A stretch of 64,000 bases of DNA from Diphasiastrum complanatum (taxonomy: Eukaryota > Streptophyta > Lycopodiopsida > Lycopodiales > Lycopodiaceae). The stretch is from assembly GCA_029204225.1 (NCBI GenBank), contig CM055095.1, positions 38,154,597-38,218,596 of the forward strand, in the 5' to 3' direction. A program made the position numbers and the translations under genes. Shown in pieces: positions 1 through 16,851 of this stretch. Numbering within the stretch: position 1 is the first letter of the stretch; each line of letters opens with the position of its first letter. A model generated the notes under the pieces. The model was not told where the DNA came from and ran no database searches. It saw only the letters and a list, made by a program, of their open reading frames with translations.

Positions 1-2452
<2,452 letters not shown>

Positions 2453-2496
2453 TATAACACTAATTTGAATGTGAAATTTTGGTTGGGATGTTGTAG

Positions 2497-2554
2497 TGGC
2501 TAAAGAGGCATGATCAAAAGTCTCTATATCAAGCTTTGGAGAAGATAAAAGAAG
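2497..2554 (+). CDS. MLO: MLO exon: cytosolic segment after first membrane helix
   Basis: 58-nt exon between TTGTAG and a GTTTTA donor. It encodes [19 protein letters not shown] plus one base. This matches the basic cytosolic stretch that follows TM1 in MLO proteins. It enters in phase 0 and leaves in phase 1, and the base plus AG at 6379 completes the Glu of KEELMLLGF. It is too short for a standard open-frame search and was found by homology. Confidence 0.9.
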
Positions 2555-5500
2555 GTTTTATACTTTGACCCACCATCTACTGTTTTTTTATATGCTTAAG
2601 TTGTTCCTATTTCATAGCTAAACAATCCGGGGGAAGAGAGATAGAAGAAAGAAGAAAGAAGAAAGAAAGCTTTATTAAGGTCTTTTCCATGCCAAATGGC
2701 ATATAAGACTAGTAATATACATGTCAAGTGTGTGGTATTAGTGGGAGCATATGAAAACGTCTTCAAAATCTTAGCGAAAGAAAACATGATAACTAAATAC
2801 TATCAGCTAAATGAGATAGAGATATTTATGAATATAATGCTACTAGGTATACAAAGTGAGGTATAGCAACATCAATGTTAGTATCATTATGATCTGCTGC
2901 TAAAGAAGGATGTGGTGTAAGGTGCGAAATGAGGTAACTCAAGTCAGTGACGAGCATGTCTTCTCATGGTAGGACAAATAGCTTGAGCTGCTGCATGACT
3001 ATGAAGGATACGATGTCTTTGATATTTGTCGATATGTGTATCATCGTCCATCTCATCATCATACTCTGTGTCCCAGCATGGTCTTCTTCTAGAGAAGAAA
3101 GAGGTAATATGAGACCGAGAGTTGGAATGAGGATGCCTGAGAAAACCATGATGGCCTGTAACCTTGATCATGAAGATAATGTGAAGAAACAAGTGTTATC
3201 TGTGTATATCTCCCCTTTGCATCCGGAAGTGCCTGAACTCTTTGAATATATGTGATAAGCTGGAAAACTACATCTATCTGTATATGTGGAATAACAAACT
3301 CGGCAAGGGGGATCTCGTGTGGAATAGGGGGCTTCGCCCAAATCATACGAGCTAACATGGTAGTCTGTAATCTCGAGATACTGGCCCAGTGTGAGGAGGA
3401 AAGACCGGTACACTATGTCTCTACTGCAGTGACAATGGTATCAAAAAGTCTACACTTACTCCGAGCATCCTGAATGGACTTCCGGAAGCAAAACTGCTCT
3501 AGCTGAACAAGGGAGGCACGTCCCTTTCCAAGTCGAGTGGTAGCTTCCTGTCGCATGCTGAATGTAGGACCAATGAAAAGTATCCCCAAGTAAGTATATG
3601 AAGAGACCACCTCTAGGGGCTGTCCATCGAGAATGAGCTCTTGGTATTGCATGAAAGCTCTAGAAGTGTTGAAGACCACAATCTTGGTCTTCACAATGTT
3701 CAGTCCCAAGCACACATGCAATGAGATTACAAAAGTGGCAATTTTTCTTATAGAAAACACACAATACTCAAAAATCACTCAACACACATTTTCAAGAGAT
3801 TGTAAGGGACACTATACTCGCCATCTTGCCATAAGATTTCTCAGATATAGATGTAGACAATATCAACTTGGCAAGGTTAAATGTGTAATTGGCACATGTG
3901 ACGTCGATTACAAAATAAATGTAAGCAATCCAACCGTTACGAGCACGTAACCAGTGCCGAACCCTAGAGAACACAGGAGGTCAGATACCACAGTCAGGGT
4001 CATGTCCAGTTACATGGCCAACAGGGCAAGACAATGTGAGTAGTGTGCCCTGGCACGGTCCATAGCCATGGCGGGCCTAACACAACATAGGGACCCTGTC
4101 AGCAGGATAGGGCCCCACATTGGGTCCCGACGTGCAGTCGGCCACGTCAGTGCCACGTGGCCGACACTTGGCAATATGCATGCTACCAGTCCTCACACTG
4201 GGCTAGGAGGGGCTTACTCTATATCAGGGAGTAGGCAAGGTTGGGTGGATCAGTTAGTGTTGGCCCTACTGTGGTGTTAGGATCTATTACAACCTCCCCT
4301 GCATCTCATAATACAACGGACATCTGAGGAGGAAATGGGATTCATCTTCCACCTCCTGCAACGAGCACAAGCGACATAGACGACGCTCCCGGGGGATATC
4401 CTCAATAGCAAGTTGATGAGAGGAAATGCGCAACTGCCCAAGACGATAGCTCAGGCCGTGTGATAGGGGTTGTGAGAGATAGAGAGGCAACAATGGCAAA
4501 AAAACCAGAAGGATCGAGAGAGGAAGTGTGTCTGGTAATAGCTCAGTCGAATGTGGGAAGGTGGGAGGGAGCTCCAAGTCTGCTGCATATATTGACGGAA
4601 TAAATAGCCTCAGATATATGAATGCGTACCATGAGGAAGATCCATGATAGAGATGCCCAGATGTCATAAGAGATCAGATGCATGCTGGTACCAGGATAGC
4701 TTGGCATGGGAATCAGCTAGGACACGTGAAGAAGTAACCGCAACAACTATGTATCTATGCACGAATCTCCTGAATCCGCTGAAGAAAAAGAATAAGGTGG
4801 AAAAAGCCCTCAAGGATGATCGGAGGAGTAGCAAACTCAGCACATAGGATATCATGAGGGGTGGTAGTCTTGGCACGTATCATGTAACCCAACATAGTGA
4901 CCTGAATGCGGGAAATGCCTGCCCAGTCCCGGAGAGAAAGTCCTGGCAACCAGATCTCGGAGGCATACATCACTGCTAGAACCACCCGTGTGTGAAACAA
5001 CTGGCATCTAGTAGCAGGATAAAAAATATGATTCATTGTACAACCACGATCGAACTGGACCAATGCTAAAAGACTGGAGGAAATGTGCGCAAATGCAGCC
5101 TGGCGGAAACCAAGAAGGGGCACAGTAAACAGGACTCTCAAGTAAGTATAAGAGGCAACAATGTCAACTTCCTGGCCATCATAGAAGAATTGATAATTGT
5201 GAAGGCTTTGTCAATTGGTGTTGAAAATCATGATCTTCGTCTTTTTTAAGTTAACATAGAGACCCCAAGCAACACAAAACTGATGTAAGACCTGTAAGTG
5301 ACACTGCAACCCTTCTGGTGAGGGAGAAAGCAGAACAATGTCATTAGCATAAAGCAAAATGGGGATGAGCAAATGAGCCAGCGGGCAACCATCTCCACCT
5401 TCTTCACGAATGAGGCGCTCAAGATCATCAATATAAAGTGCAAACAGCGGAGGGGACAGTGGACAACCTTGCTTGACGCCAACAATGCTACGGATGGGAG

Positions 5501-6312
5501 AAGACAAATCAGTACCCAGCTGAATACGTGCTAGAACTCTCTCATACAGAGCAACCACTGCCGCGAGAATAGAGTCGGAAAAGCCAAGCTGACGTAGTCT
5601 GCTGATCAAAAGATGACGGGGAACAATATCAAAGGCCTTAGAGAGATCAACGAAACAAGCAAATACCTTCTTGCCCGTATGCTTTGCCTCCTCAATGATA
5701 GTACGTAGGGTGAGGACATGATCAAGAGTGCTATAACCCCGGCGGAAGCCAGCCTGGCCAGTCGCATACAATAGTCGAGAATCAGCCTCTGCCGTAACGA
5801 AGTTCTGGAGAATAGTGGCATACAACTTGGCCATTGTATGACCAATCATAATAGTGCGATAGTGGACATTCATGGCATCGCCTACTTTAAGAATGGGGTG
5901 AAGGAGATTGGTGGCCCAAGGTATGGGGAAACCATCAACGACAGAGCGGTTGAACAGCAGGCCAGGAAAGGGGAGGCCAGTTTGGCAACTGGTTTGAGGA
6001 GCTCGGCTGAAAGGAGGTCAATGTCAGACGTACGATTGTTCTTGAGTTTGCAGATGGTGGCTTCGACCATGTCAGGAGCAAAGAGGTCACAATGGGTAGG
6101 ACGAGAAGAAAGAGAGATGGAAGGGTGAGCAGTTGTATATAGCTTGGTTGCATAGTCGACCCAAGATTGAAGAGGGATGGGTGCAATGGATAGGGGCTTA
6201 TGAAGAAAGATCTTCCAAAAAGTAGCCGAGGAAGCAGAGTGGAGGGAGCGAAGGAGGTAGGAGGAACGGAAGAAAAGTAGGCCACTTTCTTTTTTTTGTT
6301 GGGGGGGGGGGG

Positions 6313-6357
<45 letters not shown>

Positions 6358-9300
6358 AATGCTGGTATCTTTCTGCAGAGCTGATGCTGTTGGGCTTCCT
6401 TTCATTGCTGCTCACAGTCTTCCAGCCAGTTGTGGCTGGAATATGTATGCCCCACAGCTTTGTAGACCACATGCTTCCCTGCAAATTGAATAAAACCGAG
6501 TATTTTCAGTCTATTTCAGAGGGTGTGGTTTCAAGTCCCGTAGAAAGTGGGCATGGTCGAAAGCTGTTAACTCATAGTATCCTGTACGAGAGGCAAGCCT
6601 CACTTAGACGTCTTCTTTCCTCAAATGGCTCAAACTCTAAATGTTCCGCAAGGGTATGCATGTACCTATTCTTAAACTGGTTTATGCTAATTTACTGTAA
6701 TCATTTTTTGGCAATTCAAATGCATCACTAGCACATTCTTGTAATGGAAACTGAATTCGTAAGGCAGTGCTTCAATTTCAAAAAAGGGATGTCTAAAACA
6801 GGTTGTTTTCTAAGATTCCAATAGGATTTGTTTATTGATGGTTGCTGATGGTTATTCGACTATAGAATTAATTTCTGTTTTTTCATGACTATATGCCAGA
6901 TGAGATTGGATATGAAATTGGTTACTGAATACTGGCCATTTTTCCACTGTGTTGGCAGAGCAAGGTCCCATACTTATCCATTGAGGCTCTCCATCAGCTG
7001 CATATCTTCATTTTTGTTTTGGCAATTGTGCATGTATTCTACAGCTTTTTGACTATGGTTCTTTCAAGAATCAAGGTCGGTAGCTTCTACTCACAACGTT
7101 CCATGGCATATATTCTCAAGTGAAATTCAATAAAATCACTGTCTTTTCTGCATGTTCTTTCTCCGTTGAAAGTTTTTGAATTCCTCTTTTGCATCCCACT
7201 GGTAATTGGTTAGTGTGAAACTTAAAAAAGAGGCCTTTGCCAAGAATCTGAAAAGAGCTTTTTCACAACATGCATTCATTGATTTGATGGTCTTTGGATT
7301 CTGGTTGCTTTTCGGAGTTTGGTTCCTTCAAACTTTGACTGATGACCGACGGGATTAAAATTAAGCATTCCGTCTAGCAGCAATTACCATGGATTCAATT
7401 TAATGGTGTTCAAATTGCAATTTCTTTTTAGATACATACATGGCATAAGTGGGAAAAAGAGGCTCATATTGTACACTTTGATTGTGTCAAAGGTAAAATT
7501 TCTGTTCAAGTTGAAGATAGCGCTTGTGTGGAAATATTTAACACCAGTATTGTTTGCATCCTACTCATGTCAAATGATTGTAATAACCATACCCTTTTGT
7601 CCAATGTTTGTTCCAATCATGCAGCCGTCATGTCAATCCGCCCTTCATTTGTGGCAAAACATCTCAATCGACCCTGGAGTTCCTCGATTCTACTTAGCTG
7701 GATGGTAAGCATTGCAATGGCTCTAGCACTCTGATCAAGACTGCCATGGAGCATTAGAGCTGGGGCTTTACTTTGTGGCTTCCAAAAGTCTGCAAAAGTT
7801 TATAACAAGCCATCCCTTATTTTCTAATTGTCTTAGTACAGTCACAGTCTGTCTTGTTGACACAACTTCGTGATTAAGATTGATTGTTTTCTACCTTGAT
7901 TTTGTCATCCATGCTTTATGCTTTACACGTTTCAAGTCTAATTTTCCAGAAGGATAGGGAGTTTCACCTTATCCTTATGTAAATGATCATGGTTATTAAT
8001 ACCTTATGGCTGGTACAATCAAATTACACATCGCAATAATTGTCACAATTTCAAAGTTTACCGCTTGTTATCTCCCGAAATTTGGCAATAACAATCCAAA
8101 TCGCAGAGTTTATTTTTCAGATCCAGTTAAAAGTTCATTTGGGGATCTTTAAGTTGACACACATTTCAGCTGCAAAATTGGTCAACAGTGAGCTCACAAC
8201 AGCAGAATATTCTTCACTTGCTACAGGTCTCCTTCTTACGACAATTTGTCAACTCGGTGAATAGAACGGATTATCTAACTCTCCGAGTAGGCTTTATCAA
8301 TGTAAGCTAATCTTCCAAATTTCTCAGTGCTCACACAAGTAGCTTGAAAGGCATGACCTGAGTACGTGTACAAAGTTTTGTATGTCTAAAAGACTCTAAA
8401 TGCACCTGCGTAGAATCAAACTCCAAATCTTGAGGTGAGGAACAGAGCTCTCAACAGATAGCCACATATATGTTGGGAGACTTACTTTAGTATTTTGTTT
8501 TGTTTCAAAGTCCAAACTATGAGCTACATTAGACGATCCTTTATTTTTCTGAAAGGCCAGTGGCCTTTAAGTTTACGTCTAACATAATATAGTCCCTTAG
8601 CATGCATCATCACTAATCAATGGGCTAGCATGTCTGGTGATGGAGCTTGATACCTGGACTCAAATTGACGTTCACTTCTGATCACAGTAGGATTATGATC
8701 AATCACAAAGGCTATTATCTATTGCACATGCAGTCATCTTCACACTTTCTGTTTTGTGTGCAGACCCACAAAACCGGCTCAAAATTTGATTTTCACAACT
8801 ATGTCAATCGTGTAATGCAAGATGATTTCAAGAGACTTGTGGGGATCAGGTCAGCTCATCTGAATGTTGCTTATTCCAATTTAATTTTTCAAATAATTCC
8901 ACAGCTACATGCAATGCATTGCAGCGAAGATTCATGATGCTATGTACTTCATCTAATTTATTCTAGCACAAAAGATAATTTAATTATTCTTTGCTAGTGT
9001 TTATGGGAAATTTGTGCCTATAACCCTCATGGATCTTGTGTGTTATTTGGTTCACCTGCCGCTGTTGAAACCTCCACATAGCTTCAGTTATCATACACAC
9101 AAAAAAAGCATGCAGAATATAAGGACTCTTATTTGATTTGGTAATGCCTTCTGCCAGTGGCTATTTGTGGGCATTTGTGGTCATCTTTCTGCTACTCAAC
9201 GTTCAAGGTGAGTTGTGTGAGGTACAATGACATTTCTTTGTGTTATTGTGAGGCTGTGCAACCACCTTTATATGCTGTTGAATATCACTAATTAAAATTC

Positions 9301-12300
9301 TTGACAGTTGATTGCTAAGTTTTTCTACTATCTGCAGCTCCTTTTCTTGTTAACCCTGTTACCAACATTGCCTTGAAATTTTGTTTTCCTTCAGTGTCTC
9401 CAATCGAAAACTTTTGCTGAATGTAGAAGTCAGATCTCCTAACAATCCATAACTGGATATATATGCTCATGAAATTTAATCTTTACTCTATTGTAGGGTG
9501 GCACACTTACTTTTGGATAGCTTTTCTTCCCATTATTGTAAGTGACAATGCTATCTGTTGTCAATCAACTTTTGGCTGCAGTAAGTGTGGTTAGTGTTCC
9601 GAGTTTAGGCATTCTGATATCTTAGTACTTGCAAGACTTTTGTGCTTAAAAATAGTGAGCTGGATATCCGAACCTCACATCAATTCACTTCAATCTGCAG
9701 ATGATTGTTATCATCGGTACCAAGCTCCAGCATATCATAACTACCCTAGCGTATGGAATTGCGGATGCTCAAAGTTGTAATGGACCTGATGCAGTTATAC
9801 AGCCACGTGATGAACTTTTTTGGTTCCATCGTCCAAAACTAGTTCTGCATTTACTCCACTTTACTCTTTTTCAGGTATTTAGCCACCAGTTAAGGCCCTT
9901 TGCAAGCAAGTTGATGAACATTGTTATCATTATCAGCTCATTGTTAGTAAAACCAAAAGGAGGCGATTGTAAGAATGTGCTCTGAAGATGACATTCTACT
10001 TTTTTTAATCTGTGGCAGAATGCTTTTGAGCTTGCTTTTTTCTTTTGGATATGGGTAAGTGGATTCTTGACAAATTTGGAAAAAGAGACTATAGCTTTCA
10101 TGAATTGGAATTTATAGTATAGATTTTAACAGAGTTGTGCTTGCGTATTGTTGATAATTTGTTAGCTTTGGGGTTTCCAGTCTTGCTAGATTGCTACTCA
10201 AGCACTTCCTCTATATCTATGTACAGGCAACATTTGGCTTTGATTCATGTTTCATGGACAACCGTGCTTTTGTAATTGTGCGTCTCGTGATCGGGTATGT
10301 ATAAAAGGCAGAACTTCAAGCTTTTATCTAAATTTTGGCTCGAGTAATAGATTGTCATTCAAGTAGTTTATATGCTTACATGTTGTTAATTTAGTCCAGT
10401 GTCAAAATTCAACTCGTATATTCACTGTGTGGTGACTGGTGTTTTTAAAAGTATCAAACATTCTCTTGTAGTTTTCATAGACTCATGAGAATATGCAAAG
10501 AAGATATGTCATTATTTTTCTTTCTCTTTCAACAGACGTTTATCTTTCTCTGGTAAGTTTATATTTGTTAATGTATGGACATCTTTTTAACATTTTCGAA
10601 GATATTTTGATACCAAATCACATGCCAAATAGTGCGAGTGCTGAAAGGAAATGCACTAATCTAGAAAGAACTGCAAATGAAGTTGAAGAACTGGAATGTA
10701 CTGAAGGAAGAAGTATGACAAGTCTGGAAATCCCTTTTTGGGAAAGGATATATTCCCAAGTATGTAACTTTGAGAAAAATTCAGATTGCAAAATTCTCAG
10801 CATGCAACTGATTCTCTCCTAGCAATTGAAACATATGTTTTCATCATGTGTGTTGATACTATGTCTGTCTATTCTAATTTATTGTATACCGAGGACTGTA
10901 CTTCCAAAGAAAAGATGAAGAGGAACCCTCTCAGCTCTTTTACCCCAGATTTCAGACCTGCTGTTCCGGAAAATCCCAGTTTGAAGCTTCAAAACGGTCC
11001 CAAATTTCCCGGCTCTTGAGTTGAGTAGCTGACTGATCTGAATTCAGGTGTGGGGCTCCAACAAACCGAGTGAAAACCGGAATTTTACAACAAGAAATCC
11101 GGAATTTTTTGTATCTCTGCCCTCGCTGGCTGGACAGCCACCTATCTAGCCCAATTTTCTGAAATTTAAAGCCCAATCTTTGCTTGAATCTCTGATCTGA
11201 ACTCAGGCAGTAGGTCGCTGGTCTGTAGCAAATAAGTTTGAAGCTCAAACTCCTGAGAATCCTCAAAAAACAAGGATGAAATTTAGCTTTTTCACCTCCC
11301 TGTCCAGCGCTGGCCCTGCTAAGAAAATTTGCTTGAAAACCCCTCAAACTTCCTTGGATTTCTCTGAAATTTCAAAGGTAGATGTCTGATTCTACAGCGA
11401 TGGACCTGCTCACTGGTTTCTACTCTAAATCCTTTCTAAAATCTCCTATCAGATGTCTGAAATCTGATATAGATTGCTGCCTTTCCAGCGATTTACCTAC
11501 AGAAGGAATTTTACTTCCTACAACTGTAAATTCTCGGTGAATTTCAAGGGTTTGAAGGCTACACCTACAGCGATTCTCCTCCTCTAATCTTTTCTGAGAA
11601 ATTGAGAAACATTTCCTATCTTCTGATAGCTTTCTCTACTGCTGCTCCTGAACTCCCTAGGATGGAGATGGCGCTGATACCAGTGTAATAGATCCTAACA
11701 CCACAGTAGTGCAAACACTAACTGATCCACCCAACCTTGCCTACTCCCTGATATATAGCCCCTCCTAGCCCAGTGTGAGGACTGGTAGCATGCAACTGCC
11801 AAGTGTCGGCCACGTGGCACTGACGTGGCCGACTGCACGTCGGGACCCAACTGGGGGCCCTATCCTGCTGACAGGGTCCCTAGGCTGTGTTAGGCCCGCC
11901 ATGGCTATGGACCGTGCTGGGGCACACTACTCACACTGTCTTGCCCTGTTGGTCATGTACGCTGGACACGACCCTGACTGTGGTATCTAACCTATCTGTG
12001 TCCCTAGGGTTCGGCATTGGTTACGAGCTCGTAACACTGGCCTAGACAGAACTAATAAATGTTGGGGGCAAGATACTCATCTAGATGAACAATATATGAC
12101 ATGCAATAAAAGATATACGAAGTAATATAAAAGCCATCATAGAAAACATCAAATACTGATGGATGATTATGCAACCCATCTAAACTATTTGCTAATACAA
12201 TCCTAGCGGAATCATCAATAGGAACTAGAATGTAAGCAAAAATAAAATAAAAACTAGAGCTAATAAACGTAATTTTTTTTTGAGAACAAACAAATTGTGA

Positions 12301-13171
12301 CAAAAGATTGATGTAGGATAGGAGAGAGTAGGGATAGGGCCACAATAGGAAAATGTAAAATTAATTGTGAAAAAAATAAACACAAAAAATACATGATCGT
12401 TTCTTTTGTCTCTTTTTTTTAAATACCAAAACAACATCCATAAAAAAAATGAAAATGAGAAAACCATAAACAAATGTACATACGACAAATGAATTCAAAC
12501 AAAAACTGAACAAACATAGTTGTAACACAAAAGATAAGAGAGAGAAGAAAAAGAAGAGGAAAAAAAAATGGTTATAGAATCTCATAGGCAACAGGTTGGG
12601 GCAGCAAATGTGGGCAAGGGCCAAGGTGGGTAGGGCGCAATACAAGGCAAGAGAAGAGCCCAGGTAGGGCCGAGCTATAGTAGATTGCACAAGTACAAAA
12701 AGCGGGCCAAAAGCCTATCATAGGGCTAAGTAGATTTGAATTGTATAGGACAAGGTGAACATACAGCCAATATGCATTAGATTTGACGATTGTTAGCAGC
12801 AGGGGAGAAATGTAGAGGATTAGCGTATTTCGCACCAAGTGGTGGTCCAACAATCATCTAATGGAGATGGTGGGTGATACCACCATCTTTCCAAGAAGAA
12901 GGTGGTATCTTTATCACCCTTAGATTTTTGGGACACCACCATTGTCAAGGCAGTGGTGGTCCATAATATGCTCATCGAAACGTGGGTTTCGGTCCACAGA
13001 GGAGAGAGATGGGAAGACGTGTGCTGGCTAGGATAGAAGAGTGAGGGAGCGTTGCAAAGCAACCGCCACAATGGAGAGCACTAGTGAAGAGACCAATGCC
13101 AGCTGGAGTGGAGGTCAGCCAATAAATGACATGGAGAAGATGCACCGGGAGTGAAAGGTAGGAGCGATGCT

Positions 13172-13214
<43 letters not shown>

Positions 13215-16200
13215 AGATGGTTGTAGCAAATCGGACATGGAGATTGCTGGTGGAATTTGGCTGGAATTTAGCATTGATAGGGAGGCTATCATAATGTAGA
13301 TATTGAGAGAAGGGAATTGTAGGATGGAAGGTGGCGGATCGTAGGAAAGGAGCGTAGGGCAGTATGGGGGAAGCAACACAAATTAGAGAGGGATCAATGC
13401 AGGAGAGATGGACCAACGATGGAGGTAAAAAGGAGACAAGGCAAGGGAGCATGGAGAAAGAAGCCAGGAGAGGGACATGGAGTGGTATTGATGGAGGGAG
13501 AGGAGCTAGAGAATGGCAGCGATTGGAGACCAGGAGAAAGGACAAAATGACTTTGTTGATTTGTTTCACATATCTCCCGTTGCAGTAAGGACATCACACA
13601 AATGCTATGAGAGAATAAACAATGGTATCACCCTTTGATCTCATAGTGCACGGGGCATCTAAAGATAAAACTCCATCTCACTTAAGTAGCATAACTAAGG
13701 AATCCTCTCTTAGGGTCCCTGAAGGTGTCTAGTCTCAATAGCAAGCTGGTGTGATGAAACTAAGAGCTGGCAAAGAATGAACTTGAGCCCATGAGATAGT
13801 TGTGAATTTAAATGGTATAACAAGATGGAAAACCTTGTTGCATTCGACTCCAAAAAGCAAGTTGGATAATAGTCAGGTTTGACCCCCAATTGACGTTGCT
13901 ATGTGTAATAGATCCTAACACCACAGTAGGGCAAACACTAAGTGATCCACCCAATCTTGCCTACTCCCTGATATAGAGTAAGAATCTCAAATTTCGATAG
14001 TAGCCTGCTCGCTGATCTGTAGCAAGAGAATCTGATGCTCAGACTTCTGAAAAATCTCTGAAAACAAGGGCGAATCTTCAAGAATAGGGGAGGAAGGTTC
14101 AGCAGGAATATTACCATTCTCTTTTTCCAAGCACATAAAGACTTTCCTAATGTGCAAATTAATAAACCTTTCTTCTTTCTCAAACTTATCAACAGAATCA
14201 TTCAGATTGCCAAAGAGACTTTCAACCAAACTCAAAGTGTCTTTCTTTTTAATAAACTCCAAGTAAATCTTGAACCAGTCCATAGTTTCCAAAAGATCAA
14301 TCAAGCACAACACCTTATCCTTTGGTCCAGCAGAAGCACAAGTAGTCCCTTCAATGATGAAAGAATGCAAATTTACGGCCTTTTTCATACAACAAATAAG
14401 AGTTTGTATAAAATGGTTTGGTGGAGGTAGGAGCTCCCCATAACCCAAAGACACAACATCTTGAAATCATCCTGTGGACTAAACACATGACAAAAGACCT
14501 CTGTTAACTTATGAATCGAATAAAAGGCAAGGTTCAGTACTATCCCAACCAAGGAATAGTCGGATTTACATCTCAAGGATGCAAAGAGAGAGTTAACGAA
14601 ATATCACATAGTTCCTCTTGACAAATCAAGACGGAAGCCTTTATTCATATTCCAACAAGGTTAAATAAAACTTAAATGTATTACAGTACTAAAAAAAGCA
14701 CCATAAAGCATAACCACTTTCAAGACGTCCAGCTGATACATGTCACTATCCCACAACAAAAAACCACACGAGTTAGTAGAATGTCTGGGGGGGTGGTATC
14801 CCCTCGTGGTAGGATAGTCTCAAGGCTAGAAAGAATACGATCAATACAACTCTCTAGATGATCCATGCGGGAATCAATATGTGTAAAACGATCATCTAAA
14901 GAGCTCTGCGGAGGGTCTTCTGATGAAGAAGTCGCCATAGGGACTAAGGAAGAGACAAAAACCTGAGGGAGAGGACGTTTGTCGTCATCCCAACTTAGTC
15001 TAACTTCCGAAATCACAAAAAATGGCACATACACAGTCAATGAAGATGGATAATAATCAGAAAATAAGGGGGGGCTGAGAAGGTAGATTAATGGACAGCA
15101 GATGTGCAAGGCCAATAAATAGAAGGGTTCTAACAAAATGGAAAAAAAAAAAAATGGAAAGAGGAGGGTGTGAGGTAGCAAATATGAACAAGAATAGGGG
15201 GCTGGAAAAGAGCAGAATGTGAGCAGAAAGACAACAAGTAGGTGCAAAAAAGAAGTGCAAAAGGGCGCAAGCAATACCTAGGTGGGTGCTGATCCGTCGT
15301 CCACTCAGTAGTGCCAACAAAGAGAGGTAACAATTGAAGATAATAGGGCACTGGGCAGCAACTACCAAGATCCACAATATGCTAAAGAATAGGCTGAAAA
15401 AGGTGCTGAAGTAAGGCGCCGGACAGCCTCCAATCAATAGCCGAAACGGACAGCAAGTCGGTGAAGAGAACCACTGAAAATGAGATGGTAGTAGGGCGCT
15501 GGGCAGCAGCTACCGAATCTGAAAAAAAAGAGCGGAAAATAATGGTGATGTAGGGCGCTGAACAACCTCCAATCAATATAAAAAATGGATAGCAAATCGG
15601 TGACGAAAAGTGTTGAAAATGATGAGGTAGTAGGGCGCTGGACAGCAGCTACCAAATCTGCAAAAACAATGAAAATCTGCCGAAAAAATTGACGAAAGTG
15701 ATGGGTTAGCAAGGCGCTAGACAGCCTCCACCAAAACTGCAAAAAATGATGAAGAAATCGTCGAAAGTGATGGGCAGTAAGGCGCTGGATAGCCACCACC
15801 AATCTACAAAAAATGACGGAGAAAATCGATGAAAGTGATGGGTGGTAGGGTGCTGGACAGCCTCCACCAATCTGCAGGAAATTTGAGATTCACTAGCTAT
15901 GCTAGAAAGTAGGACTTAAGCTAGAAAGCATGAAGAGAGAATGCTTAAGGAGGCTAAAGAGGAGCAATCATCATAAACTGAATAAAGGAATACAATGCTG
16001 CCCTACATATACCCTCTCCCTGAATCAAATAAAAGGGAGGGAAAAAGGATTTGGAGGGAAAATAGTGTGCCCTCCCAATAGGAGGACCCCCACTCCAAAT
16101 CAACGTGACCAAGTCCTAAAAATATGACCAAATAGGGCCCAAGACCAGTATATGAATAAAAAAGGGCCCTTAGGCCTGCTTATGCATGAATAAAAGAATG

Positions 16201-16784
16201 GACGCGGCGAATGTAATGAGCCAAGTCCATAACTACGAGCTACTAAGGTTGTTTTTTGCATACATTCAAACCTTTCTTGATGCTATGATCCAGCGCTTCA
16301 TTCATAGTCAAAGGAAACTGCAATAATACATACATAAAGCATAGAAAACGCTTAGAGCTCATCGTTGAATCTATGTATAAGCATCATAACAAATGTAGAG
16401 TAAATGTGAGTCTCTTACCGTATGACAAAAGCGATGGAAGGAAGGGCTGTTAGGGCGCTATCACAAGAAGAGCTTTGTGATGAACAATCTCCACATTTTG
16501 GTGTGGGAAATGTATACTAAATTGTCGCATATATATAGTAGTATGTCGTGAAGCTTCTCGGAAGGTAACAATGTGGCTTGAGGGAGAAGCTACCACTCCT
16601 GCCCATACATTGTGGCTAAGCTTAAAAAATTTCGTAAAGCGCATAACTAAAAAAAGGTTTGTTTTTTAATAAGTTAAAGGTCTAAAATGGTGTGGGTGTA
16701 GGACCTTTTATTTGAAGTGTCGATCGTCGTGTGTTGTTGCTTAAAGTGTTCATACTGTAGCGGAGCATTTTAAAGAGAAGAACC

Positions 16785-16851
<67 letters not shown>

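Noticed and set aside
3633-3950. 105-codon plus-strand frame
   Set aside because: It is antisense to LINE sequence on the minus strand.
10493-10822. 109-codon frame between MLO exons as a candidate next exon
   Set aside because: The real TM7 exon is at 16936-16996 by exact family motif and phase.
11775-11990. Open frame of 71 codons, with a similar one at 4068-4280
   Set aside because: Both lie inside copies of the same LTR; the similarity is repeat homology, not a gene.
12972-13597. Minus-strand open frames of 80-160 codons rich in Ser and Leu
   Set aside because: They run through a (GA)n tract and low-complexity sequence, and no family is recognised.
15335-15885. CRISPR-like spacing of repeats
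   Set aside because: Units are imperfect direct repeats without unique spacers, in a plant intron.
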